From contig JAEWBE010000038.1 in assembly GCA_023391275.1 (NCBI GenBank), forward strand, positions 1 to 11,354: a DNA stretch of 11,354 nt, read 5' to 3'. Origin of the DNA: Bacillota bacterium (lineage in GTDB: Bacteria > Bacillota > Clostridia > Oscillospirales > Acutalibacteraceae). Each line of letters starts with the position of its first letter. Position 1 is the stretch's first letter. The position numbers and the translations under genes are program-made. Positions 1-6,644 of this stretch are shown in pieces. The notes beneath the pieces are model-generated. The model had not been told where the DNA came from. It searched no databases and was given only the letters and a program-made list of their open reading frames with translations.

Positions 1-1
1 C

Positions 2-1480
2 TGCCAGGAGCAGCCTGTTGATCTTGACATCAGTCTGCCTGACTATTGCCCGGATATACAGCGCATTTTAAAATGTCAGGTTTATCCGCGAATTATTTCA
101 AGAGGAATCACCGGCGACAGGCTGGAGCTGGAGGGCAGTTACACAGTTAAAGTCTTTTATCTTGACTCCGGCGGCACGGCTGTTCGGTGCTGTGAGAACA
201 GCAACTCATTTTCTGCGGCGGTTACTTTAAAGCAAAGTGCGGACAATGCGCAGATCGTAGCATTTACCCGGGTGGAATATATCAATTGCCGCGCAACCAG
301 TCCGCGCCGTCTGGACATCCACGGTGCTTTCTCCGTATGTGCCAAGGTCATCAGTCAGGGGGAAACAGAAATCGTCAGCAATATTGACGGGGACGGGGTG
401 GAACAGCAGAAAAACACACTGGAATTAAATAAGATGGTAGGATTCTGCCAGCAGCAATTCAGTGTCGATGAAATTCTGGAACTGGGGCAGGGCAAGCCTG
501 CCGCAGATAACCTGCTTCGAACGGATGCTTTTGTGACTCTTCAGGATTTCAAAATTGTTGTGAATAAATTGATGGTAAAAGGCGAAGTTTACGTTAAAGT
601 TCTGTATTCTTCCAGTGACAATGATTCCGCGCTGGAGGTCATGGAATATGCGATTCCGTTTAACCAGATGCTTGACTGCGACGGTGTTACCGAAGACTGC
701 ATGTGCGATGTCAAACTAAGTGTGGCCGGGATTGAAGTACAGATTAAAAATGATTATTCCGGCGATAAAATTTTCTTTGACGTTCAGGTAAAAGTCTACG
801 CATCCGCAACGGCTTACCGCAATTCCACAATTACAATGGTTACCGATGCGTATTCCAAACAATATGAAATGGATATCAAATATAAGCAAAAAGGCATTGA
901 CAACTTACTTGAAGTGGTGAGCGATACATATATTTTAAAAACCACGCTTGCCCTTGAAGATGTGGCGATTTCAAAAGTAATGGATATCTGGAACGAGATG
1001 AGTACGGTTGCCGCAAGCTGTGAGAATGGGCAAATCGTTTACAAGGGAAAAATTAATCTTTGCGTACTTGCGCTGAATACGGAAAACAGGCCGTTCTATT
1101 TTGAACGCATGGCGGACTTTGAATACTCCCGTCCATATTCTGGCGCCACAGCAAGCACCCGATGCAATGCAAGTATCTACGTAGCCGGAATCAGCTACCG
1201 GATTACAGGAAGCGGGATTGATGTAAAAGCCGAACTGAAACTGAGCGCAGACGTATATAATCAAACGAATTTTAAAATGATTACGGATGTAACAGCCGAC
1301 GAAACCAAACCACGGGCGCAGGATAAATCAGCAGTGCTGAGCATTTACTATGCCGACGCCGGTGAAAACCTCTGGAATATCGCCAGGGAGTACTGCACCT
1401 CAGTTGATGCGATTAAGCTGGAAAATGACCTTACCGGCGAATTCGTTGAGAACAGGGGGATGCTGCTGATTCCAATGTAG
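2..1480 (+). CDS. sipL: SipL-like spore coat morphogenesis protein (DUF3794/SPOCS + LysM), 5' partial
   Basis: The reading frame is open from base 2 and 492 residues are visible, so the start lies upstream of the window; internal ATG/GTG codons are not the true start. The visible N-terminus carries the DUF3794 signature DISLPDYCPDIQRILKC. A second DUF3794-like unit follows (around DEILELGQGKPAADNLL, then KIVVNKLMVKGEVYVKVLY and AIPFNQMLDCDG), and a third, weaker one lies near TTLALEDVAISKVMDIW. The last ~47 residues form a LysM-like module (SIYYADAGENLWNIAREY ... LLIPM). This architecture matches SipL of Clostridia, where the LysM domain binds the ATPase SpoIVA during coat assembly on the mother-cell face of the forespore. 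The next gene is spoIVA, 53 bp downstream, which strengthens the call. Other DUF3794/LysM proteins of unknown role exist, so strict orthology with SipL is an inference. By comparison with a typical SipL length of about 500 residues, only a short N-terminal piece is probably missing. Confidence 0.82.
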   Translation, partial: CQEQPVDLDISLPDYCPDIQRILKCQVYPRIISRGITGDRLELEGSYTVKVFYLDSGGTAVRCCENSNSFSAAVTLKQSADNAQIVAFTRVEYINCRATSPRRLDIHGAFSVCAKVISQGETEIVSNIDGDGVEQQKNTLELNKMVGFCQQQFSVDEILELGQGKPAADNLLRTDAFVTLQDFKIVVNKLMVKGEVYVKVLYSSSDNDSALEVMEYAIPFNQMLDCDGVTEDCMCDVKLSVAGIEVQIKNDYSGDKIFFDVQVKVYASATAYRNSTITMVTDAYSKQYEMDIKYKQKGIDNLLEVVSDTYILKTTLALEDVAISKVMDIWNEMSTVAASCENGQIVYKGKINLCVLALNTENRPFYFERMADFEYSRPYSGATASTRCNASIYVAGISYRITGSGIDVKAELKLSADVYNQTNFKMITDVTADETKPRAQDKSAVLSIYYADAGENLWNIAREYCTSVDAIKLENDLTGEFVENRGMLLIPM

Positions 1481-1533
1481 TATAGAAACATATGCAAGCA
1501 AAATAATATTTCTCTGCCTGAGGGGGAGGTAAA

Positions 1534-3012
1534 ATGGAAGAACGCAATATTTACAGCGATATTTCACAGCGCACAAACGGTGATATATACATAGGCGTGG
1601 TTGGGCCGGTCAGAACCGGAAAATCAACTTTCATCAAAAAATTCATGGATCTGATTGTTGTTCCTAACATGGATTCAAACTATCGGCGGGATCGTGCGAT
1701 TGATGAGATGCCGCAGTCGGCTGCCGGCCGCACCATCATGACCACCGAACCGAAGTTTGTGCCGGAACAGGCCGTAAAGGTTCACGTCGACGACAACGCG
1801 ACTTTTTCAGTGCGCATGATTGACTGTGTGGGCTACATCGTTCCAAGTGCGTTAGGGTACATTGAGAACGATATGCCGCGCATGGTGATGACACCATGGT
1901 ATGACGAACCCATTCCGTTTAACATGGCGGCTGAAATCGGCACCAAAAAGGTGATTACCGAACATTCCACAATTGGTTTGGTTATTACGACCGATGGCAG
2001 CATCAGTGACATTCCGCGTGCGGAATACGAAGAAGCCGAGGAACGGGTTATTAGTGAACTGAAAGAAATTAAAAAGCCGTTTATTGTACTTCTGAATTGT
2101 GTTAACCCGAACTCGGAGACGGCCGTTACAATGGCGAATGGGCTTCAGGAAAGGTACAGGGTGCCGGTAGTTCCGGTAAACTGCCTTGAATTGGAAGAAA
2201 CAGAAATTCGGCATATCCTTTCAAAAGTTTTATTTGAGTTCCCGGTGAAAGAGATCAAAGTGGATATGCCGCGCTGGGTATCCACCCTTGAAAAGGGGCA
2301 CTGGCTTCGTTCCGCCGTCTATACGGCGATTCAGCAGTCCGCGGCGAAAATCACCAAGATCCGTGAAGTCGGCAGCATCATAGATGATGTTCAAAAATGC
2401 GAATATGTACGCGGCGCTAGCACCAAGTCGGTTGATCTGGGCACAGGGCATACAAGGATTTCAGTCAATCTTGATCAAAACCTGTTTTATAAGGTTCTTG
2501 GGGAGAAAACAGGGATCGAAATTGAAGACGAGGGAAGTCTGCTTGACTGCATCCTCACTCTTGCTGAAACGAAGAAAAAGTTCGACAAGATCAAAGAAGC
2601 TTATGAAGATGTGCAGCAGAACGGTTACGGCATTGTAATGCCCGGCATAGAAGAGCTTACGCTTGAGGAGCCGGAAATTATTAAGCAGGGCGGAAAGTTC
2701 GGAATCCGATTAAAGGCCGCCGCTCCGTCCATTCACATGCTTAAAACACAGATCACAACCGAACTCACACCGATTGTCGGTTCCGAACAGCAATCGCAGG
2801 AGCTTGTAATGTATCTGATGAAAGAATTCGAACAGGACCCCGCCAAAATCTGGGAGTCGAATTATTTCGGCAAAAATCTGCATGAACTTGTGAATGAAGG
2901 CCTGCATAACAAACTCTACCGTATGCCTGCGGATGCTAGAGACAAAGTACGCGAGACAATCGAACGTATTATCAACGATGGCTGCAATGGTCTGATTTGT
3001 ATAATTTTATAA
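1534..3012 (+). CDS. spoIVA: Stage IV sporulation protein A (SpoIVA), coat-basement ATPase
   Basis: SpoIVA is a cytoskeletal ATPase of the TRAFAC GTPase superfamily that polymerises on the forespore outer membrane and serves as the platform for coat assembly. The product has 492 residues, the same length as the Bacillus subtilis protein as I recall it. Residues 24-31 (GPVRTGKS) form Walker A with Lys30. Thr70-Thr71 lie in the conserved IMTTEPKFVP stretch, and Asp97 in MIDCVGY is the Walker B acid. The conserved segments PWYDEPIPF, EHSTIGLVITTDG and LKAAAPSIHM and the hydrophobic C-terminal end GLICIIL are all present, so the protein looks intact. A purine-rich ribosome binding site (AGGGGGAGG, 1521-1529) precedes the ATG. 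The gene follows the sipL-like gene by 53 bp with no terminator between, so co-transcription is likely. In the family expression is in the mother cell under sigma-E; I could not identify a convincing sigma-E promoter in the gap. Confidence 0.98.
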   Translation: MEERNIYSDISQRTNGDIYIGVVGPVRTGKSTFIKKFMDLIVVPNMDSNYRRDRAIDEMPQSAAGRTIMTTEPKFVPEQAVKVHVDDNATFSVRMIDCVGYIVPSALGYIENDMPRMVMTPWYDEPIPFNMAAEIGTKKVITEHSTIGLVITTDGSISDIPRAEYEEAEERVISELKEIKKPFIVLLNCVNPNSETAVTMANGLQERYRVPVVPVNCLELEETEIRHILSKVLFEFPVKEIKVDMPRWVSTLEKGHWLRSAVYTAIQQSAAKITKIREVGSIIDDVQKCEYVRGASTKSVDLGTGHTRISVNLDQNLFYKVLGEKTGIEIEDEGSLLDCILTLAETKKKFDKIKEAYEDVQQNGYGIVMPGIEELTLEEPEIIKQGGKFGIRLKAAAPSIHMLKTQITTELTPIVGSEQQSQELVMYLMKEFEQDPAKIWESNYFGKNLHELVNEGLHNKLYRMPADARDKVRETIERIINDGCNGLICIIL

Positions 3013-3021
3013 ATAAAAGGC

Positions 3022-3067
3022 AAAAAAGATGATTTGGTTTTGAAAAACAAACCGAATCATCTTTTTT
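3022..3067 (+). terminator. Rho-independent terminator after spoIVA
   Basis: A 19-base inverted repeat (3022-3040 with 3049-3067) has one G-U wobble and an 8-base loop. The 3' arm ends in six T residues, and the matching A-run at the 5' side makes it potentially bidirectional. It begins 9 bases after the spoIVA stop codon and separates the sporulation unit from the nfn unit. Confidence 0.9.
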
Positions 3068-3070
3068 AGA

Positions 3071-3099
3071 TTGATAAAATTTAAATTAACCTTTATAAT
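3071..3099 (+). promoter_or_regulatory. Sigma-A type promoter for nfnAB
   Basis: A -35 box TTGATA (3071-3076) and a -10 box TATAAT (3094-3099) are separated by exactly 17 bases. The start point would be near 3106, giving a leader of about 40 bases before the nfnA ATG. The -35 box begins only 3 bases after the T-run of the preceding terminator. Confidence 0.85.
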
Positions 3100-3145
3100 A
3101 AGAAGAGCAATGTTTTAAACTTGCAAGATAAAGGAAGTGTAAATT

Positions 3146-3994
3146 ATGTTTACTATTGTTGAAAAGCGCAGATTAAATGATTCGATGACTTTAATGGTGG
3201 TCGATGCGCCGTTCATTGCAAGAAAAGCAAAGGCCGGGGAATTTATTATATTGCGCGTGAATGAGTTTGGCGAGAGAATCCCGTTAACAATCGCCGACTA
3301 TGACCGTGAAAAAGGGACTATTACGATTATTTATCAGAAAGTCGGTAAAACAACACTGCTCCTTGACGAGTTGAATGCCGGAGATGAAATTTTGGATTTT
3401 ATCGGGCCTTTGGGGAAAGCCACCGAACTGGAAGGATACAAAAAGGTTGCAGTAATCGGCGGCGGCGCAGGTTGTGCCATTGCTTATCCGCAAGCCAAGG
3501 CTCTGCATAATCTGGGCGCAAAGGTGGATATGATCGCCGGCTTCCGCAATAAGGATATTATTATTCTGGAAGATGAAATGAAAGCGGTCAGTGATAATTT
3601 GATTCTGACCACCGATGACGGTTCAAATGGCAACCAGGGCTTTGTAACCGATGCGCTTCGTAAAAACATTGAAAACGGAGCAGATTATGATCTTGTGATT
3701 GCAATCGGTCCGCTCGTTATGATGCGCGCCGTGTGCAATCTGACAAAAGAATACAATATTAAAACTATCATCAGCATGAATCCAATCATGATTGACGGCA
3801 CCGGCATGTGCGGCGGATGCAGGCTGACTGTCGGAGGAAAAACAAAATTTGCCTGTGTTGACGGCCCGGACTTCGATGGTCACGAGGTCGATTTTGACGA
3901 GGCAATTAAAAGATCCAGAACTTATTCTGATATGGAAAAAGAAGCGACACGCGAATATAACTGCCGCTTGATGGAGGGTGCGAAAAATGCCTAA
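3146..3994 (+). CDS. nfnA: NfnA: small (FAD, [2Fe-2S]) subunit of NADH-dependent reduced ferredoxin:NADP+ oxidoreductase
   Basis: NfnA with NfnB forms a cytoplasmic electron-bifurcating/confurcating transhydrogenase that couples NADH and reduced ferredoxin to NADP+ reduction. The 282-residue product has the ferredoxin-NADP reductase-like layout of PyrK and sulfide dehydrogenase subunits. The FAD-binding segment RIPLTIAD lies at 44-51, and the nucleotide-binding segment VIGGGAGCAIAYPQAK at about 103-118. The C-terminal [2Fe-2S] site is DGTGMCGGCR plus a later Cys, giving Cys222, Cys225 and Cys237; known Nfn structures use an Asp as fourth ligand, and Asp217 is the candidate here. The ATG is preceded by AAGGAAG (3131-3137) at 8 bases. 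The gene overlaps nfnB by 8 bases. The alternative reading, a dihydroorotate dehydrogenase electron-transfer subunit (PyrK), is less likely because the neighbour is a GltD-like protein rather than PyrD. Confidence 0.93.
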   Translation: MFTIVEKRRLNDSMTLMVVDAPFIARKAKAGEFIILRVNEFGERIPLTIADYDREKGTITIIYQKVGKTTLLLDELNAGDEILDFIGPLGKATELEGYKKVAVIGGGAGCAIAYPQAKALHNLGAKVDMIAGFRNKDIIILEDEMKAVSDNLILTTDDGSNGNQGFVTDALRKNIENGADYDLVIAIGPLVMMRAVCNLTKEYNIKTIISMNPIMIDGTGMCGGCRLTVGGKTKFACVDGPDFDGHEVDFDEAIKRSRTYSDMEKEATREYNCRLMEGAKNA

Positions 3995-5375
3995 TATGAC
4001 TCCTACCAAAACGCCGATGCCGGAGCAGGACCCTAACGTGCGCAACAAAAATTTTGACGAAGTTTCACTGGGGTATACCAATGAGATGGCCGTTGAAGAA
4101 GCGCAAAGATGCCTGCACTGCAAAAATCAGCCCTGTGTCAATGGCTGTCCCGTTGGCGTTCGTATTCCCGAATTTATCGGCCACGTTGCAAACGGCGATA
4201 TGGAATCCGCTTACAAAACAATAAAAATGACAAATTCACTTCCTGCTGTTTGCGGGCGTGTTTGCCCTCAGGAGTCTCAGTGTGAACATAACTGTGTACG
4301 CGGAATCAAGGGCGAGCCGGTTGGTATTGGCCGGCTGGAGCGCTTTGTGGCCGACTGGCATATGAAAAACGGCAAAGAAGAGGAATTCCATGTTGAATCG
4401 AACGGCCATAAGGTCGCAATCATCGGCGCCGGACCGGCCGGCCTGACCTGTGCGGGCGATTTGGCGGCAATGGGATATGCCGTTACAGTTTTTGAAGCGC
4501 TTCATACCGCGGGCGGTGTATTGATGTACGGCATTCCGCAGTTTAGGCTGCCAAAAGAAATTGTACAAAAAGAAATTTCATCTCTGGAAGCGAAAGGCGT
4601 CGAAATCAAAACCGATATGGTAATGGGCAAGGTGCTGTCTGTGGACGAGCTTTTTGAAATGGGCTACGAGGCCATCTTTATCGGTACCGGAGCCGGGCTT
4701 CCCAGTTTTATGAATATTCCGGGCGAAAGCCTTGTAGGTACTTATTCCGCTAATGAGTTCCTTACCAGGGTGAACTTGATGAAAGCTTACCGTGACGAAT
4801 ACGATACTCCGATTATCCGTCTGAAAAATGTTGCTGTTGTGGGTGGCGGCAACGTTGCCATGGATGCCGCGAGAACCGCAAAGCGTTTGGGTGCGGAAAA
4901 TGTTTATATTATTTACCGCCGTGCTGAGGAACAAATGCCCGCGCGAAAAGAAGAAATCCATCATGCAAAGGAAGAGGGGATCCTCTTCAACCTGCTGCGC
5001 AATCCCGTGGCCATTCATGGCGATGAGAACGGCAGGGTAAAGGCCATTGAATGTGTTGAAATGGAGCTTGGCGAGCCGGACGCTTCCGGCAGACGCAAGC
5101 CGGTCGTAAAGGAAGGTTCAAACTTTGAAATTCCGGTGGACTGTGTGATCATGGCAATCGGAAATTCGCCGAACCCGCTGATTCGCACCACAACAAAAGG
5201 GCTTGAGGCGAACAGCCACGGCTGCATTATCGTGGACGATGCAACAATGGCGACTACCCGCAAAGGAGTTTACGCGGCGGGTGATGCCGTAAGCGGTGCC
5301 GCAACAGTTATTCTGGCCATGGGCGGCGGCAAGGAAGCAGCCCGGTCAATTGACCAATATATTAAATCCAAATAA
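3987..5375 (+). CDS. nfnB: NfnB: large (FAD, two [4Fe-4S]) subunit of NADH-dependent reduced ferredoxin:NADP+ oxidoreductase
   Basis: This is the large, GltD-like subunit of the Nfn complex; it carries the bifurcating FAD and binds NADP(H). I chose the ATG at 3987 (462 residues, MPNMTPTKTPMPEQDPNVRN) because GGAGG at 3973-3977 sits 9 bases upstream; an in-frame GTG at 3978 would abut that site. N-terminal cysteines for two iron-sulfur clusters are Cys42, 45, 50, 54 and Cys89, 93, 99, 103. The first dinucleotide-binding motif GAGPAG is at 147-152, the second, GGGNVA, at 286-291, and the C-terminal FAD contact YAAGDAVSGAATV at about 429-441. The protein could be annotated as NADPH-dependent glutamate synthase beta subunit (gltD/gltA). 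However, no glutamate synthase large subunit is adjacent, and the overlapping nfnA gene points to Nfn. All expected cofactor residues are present. Confidence 0.94.
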   Translation: MPNMTPTKTPMPEQDPNVRNKNFDEVSLGYTNEMAVEEAQRCLHCKNQPCVNGCPVGVRIPEFIGHVANGDMESAYKTIKMTNSLPAVCGRVCPQESQCEHNCVRGIKGEPVGIGRLERFVADWHMKNGKEEEFHVESNGHKVAIIGAGPAGLTCAGDLAAMGYAVTVFEALHTAGGVLMYGIPQFRLPKEIVQKEISSLEAKGVEIKTDMVMGKVLSVDELFEMGYEAIFIGTGAGLPSFMNIPGESLVGTYSANEFLTRVNLMKAYRDEYDTPIIRLKNVAVVGGGNVAMDAARTAKRLGAENVYIIYRRAEEQMPARKEEIHHAKEEGILFNLLRNPVAIHGDENGRVKAIECVEMELGEPDASGRRKPVVKEGSNFEIPVDCVIMAIGNSPNPLIRTTTKGLEANSHGCIIVDDATMATTRKGVYAAGDAVSGAATVILAMGGGKEAARSIDQYIKSK

Positions 5376-5383
5376 GATTTACC

Positions 5384-5411
5384 AAAAACCGTCGCTTTGC
5401 GGCGGTTTTTT
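5384..5411 (+). terminator. Rho-independent terminator after nfnB
   Basis: Inverted repeat AAAAACCGTCGC (5384-5395) and GCGGCGGTTTTT (5399-5410), with one G-U wobble and a TTT loop; the arm ends in a run of six T (5406-5411). It lies 8 bases after the nfnB stop and closes the nfnAB transcription unit. Confidence 0.93.
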
Positions 5412-5483
5412 CTTTGTCCGGTTATCTTCCTGTAACGGCAGACATATTATTATTCGGACATTAATTTTACAGGAGGAATAACG

Positions 5484-5987
5484 ATGAATGATTATGATGA
5501 AAACGAGTACGAAAATGAAGAGGAATTTGAGTATGAAAGAGAGGAAAGCCACGCCCAAAAAGTCAGCACAAGGCTTTTAACCATTATTCAAATTACGGTT
5601 TGCTCGGTCGTATTGGTTACAATCCTCTTTCTGAAGATTTGGGGTGGGAATGCTTATTCCGTTATCAGGAACTGGTATGTACAGAATATCAATCAGACGA
5701 TTATTCCTGACGAACAAATAGAAAATGTAAAACATAGGGTTATTGAATTAATTCCGCCGGTTTCTAATTCTTCCTCAGCAGTAAGCTCACAGGCCGCTTC
5801 CAGTTCACAATCGGCCGTCAGTTCCCAAACACCGGTCAGTTCTCAGGCATCCGCCGGTTCCCAGCAGGCCGACGGGTTGCAGTCAGGTTCCGTTTCACAG
5901 CAGGGTGCGAACCTGCAGCAGGCGGTGAGTTCACAGGCCGCTTCCGCTCCGCTGCCACCCGTGGAATCTCAAAAACTGATCGGCTGA
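5484..5987 (+). CDS. Single-pass membrane protein with acidic N-terminus and Ser/Gln-rich tail; possible SpoIVFA-position partner lacking a peptidase domain
   Basis: The 167-residue product has a strongly acidic N-terminus (residues 1-22, mostly D/E/N/Y), one hydrophobic helix at about 31-51 and a short conserved-looking stalk at about 52-92 (WGGNAYSVIRNWYVQNINQT, then VKHRVIELIPP). From about 94 to 158 it is low complexity, made of repeated SSQ-type units, and it ends ESQKLIG. AGGAGG at 5471-5476 supports the ATG. The stop TGA overlaps the ATG of the following SpoIVFB-like gene (TGATG), so translation is probably coupled. In B. subtilis the gene before spoIVFB is spoIVFA, a membrane protein with a degenerate M23 peptidase-like domain that regulates the protease. 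Here the tail stops where I would expect such a domain to begin. Topology (N-terminus cytoplasmic, tail outside) and any role in controlling the protease are inferences from position. Confidence 0.8.
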   Translation: MNDYDENEYENEEEFEYEREESHAQKVSTRLLTIIQITVCSVVLVTILFLKIWGGNAYSVIRNWYVQNINQTIIPDEQIENVKHRVIELIPPVSNSSSAVSSQAASSSQSAVSSQTPVSSQASAGSQQADGLQSGSVSQQGANLQQAVSSQAASAPLPPVESQKLIG

Positions 5988-6583
5988 TGTCATTCACGGT
6001 AAAAAACTGCCGCGTTACCGTCAGTTTCTTTTTTGTTGCGATGGCGGCGGTCTTACTGCTGGAAGATCAAAGCGGAATGGCGGAAATTGCGTTTCTGGCG
6101 GCTGCATTGCATGAAAGCGGGCATTTGTGCGTGATGCGCCTATTTGGGGTGGAGCCGTCGCAGATTCGTTTTACTCCATTTGGAATTGATATTGTAAAGT
6201 CACGCTGTATTGACCGAAGTTATCAGCGCGACGTACTCATTTCATTGGCGGGGCCGGGTGCAAATGTGGCGGTCGCTCTGATTTTCAGTGCGTGGCTTCC
6301 TGTATTTCAGCGTTTTGTGCTGGCGAATTTTGTGCTTGCCCTGTTCAATTTGCTGCCGATTGAACCGCTTGACGGCGGGCAGGCACTGTACTCACTTCTC
6401 TGCATTAAATTCAGTGCGGACCGCTCTGCCAAAACAGTCTCAATTGTTTCCTTCATAGTGCTGACGCCGCTCGCAATCATCGGATTCCTGGCGCTGTTTC
6501 GTTCTCCCTGGAATTACTCCCTGCTTTTGGTGTGCGGATACCTGATGGCACTGCTGCTCTTTAAGAACGGAAGATATTATTAA
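5987..6583 (+). CDS. spoIVFB: SpoIVFB-like site-2 intramembrane metalloprotease (family M50)
   Basis: Site-2 proteases cut substrates within or near membranes using zinc. The 198-residue product is a polytopic membrane protein with HESGH (42-46) supplying the HExxH zinc site. LAGPGANV lies at 87-94, and NLLPIEPLDGGQ (121-132) supplies the third ligand, Asp129, in the NxxPxxxLDGG motif. Hydrophobic stretches lie around 10-25, 33-50, 84-120, 151-170 and 177-192. SpoIVFB of B. subtilis processes pro-sigma-K in the mother cell; the small size, lack of PDZ or CBS domains and sporulation genes nearby favour that group over RseP. The ATG overlaps the upstream stop by one base, and no separate ribosome binding site is obvious. 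The substrate here is not shown by the sequence, and a generic M50 protease is the alternative. Confidence 0.86.
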   Translation: MSFTVKNCRVTVSFFFVAMAAVLLLEDQSGMAEIAFLAAALHESGHLCVMRLFGVEPSQIRFTPFGIDIVKSRCIDRSYQRDVLISLAGPGANVAVALIFSAWLPVFQRFVLANFVLALFNLLPIEPLDGGQALYSLLCIKFSADRSAKTVSIVSFIVLTPLAIIGFLALFRSPWNYSLLLVCGYLMALLLFKNGRYY

Positions 6584-6584
6584 T

Positions 6585-6613
6585 TTGCAATCTTTGCTTC
6601 CGGGCGGTATAAT
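6585..6613 (+). promoter_or_regulatory. Sigma-A type promoter for the radical SAM gene pair
   Basis: A -35 box TTGCAA (6585-6590), a 17-base spacer and a perfect TATAAT (6608-6613) lie just after the spoIVFB stop codon. The predicted start near 6620 leaves about 25 bases before the ATG at 6645. This suggests the following genes are expressed independently of sporulation. Confidence 0.8.
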
Positions 6614-6644
6614 AAAAGACACTTGAAACGCTCGGAGGATTTGA

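Noticed and set aside
272..1480. Start of the SipL-like gene at an internal GTG near 272
   Set aside because: The same frame is open back to base 2 and encodes the conserved DUF3794 N-terminal signature there, so the gene simply begins outside the window.
1481..1533. Possible sigma-E promoter in the gap before spoIVA (CATATGCA at 1489)
   Set aside because: The -10 match is partial and no acceptable -35 element lies 14-15 bases upstream; spoIVA may rely on the upstream promoter.
3978..3986. GTG start for nfnB three codons upstream of the ATG
   Set aside because: It directly abuts GGAGG at 3973-3977; the ATG at 3987 has normal spacing and fits the usual N-terminus.
3284..4568. Long minus-strand open frames opposite nfnA and nfnB
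   Set aside because: They are mirror frames of strongly supported genes, show no recognisable domain and have no ribosome binding sites I could identify.
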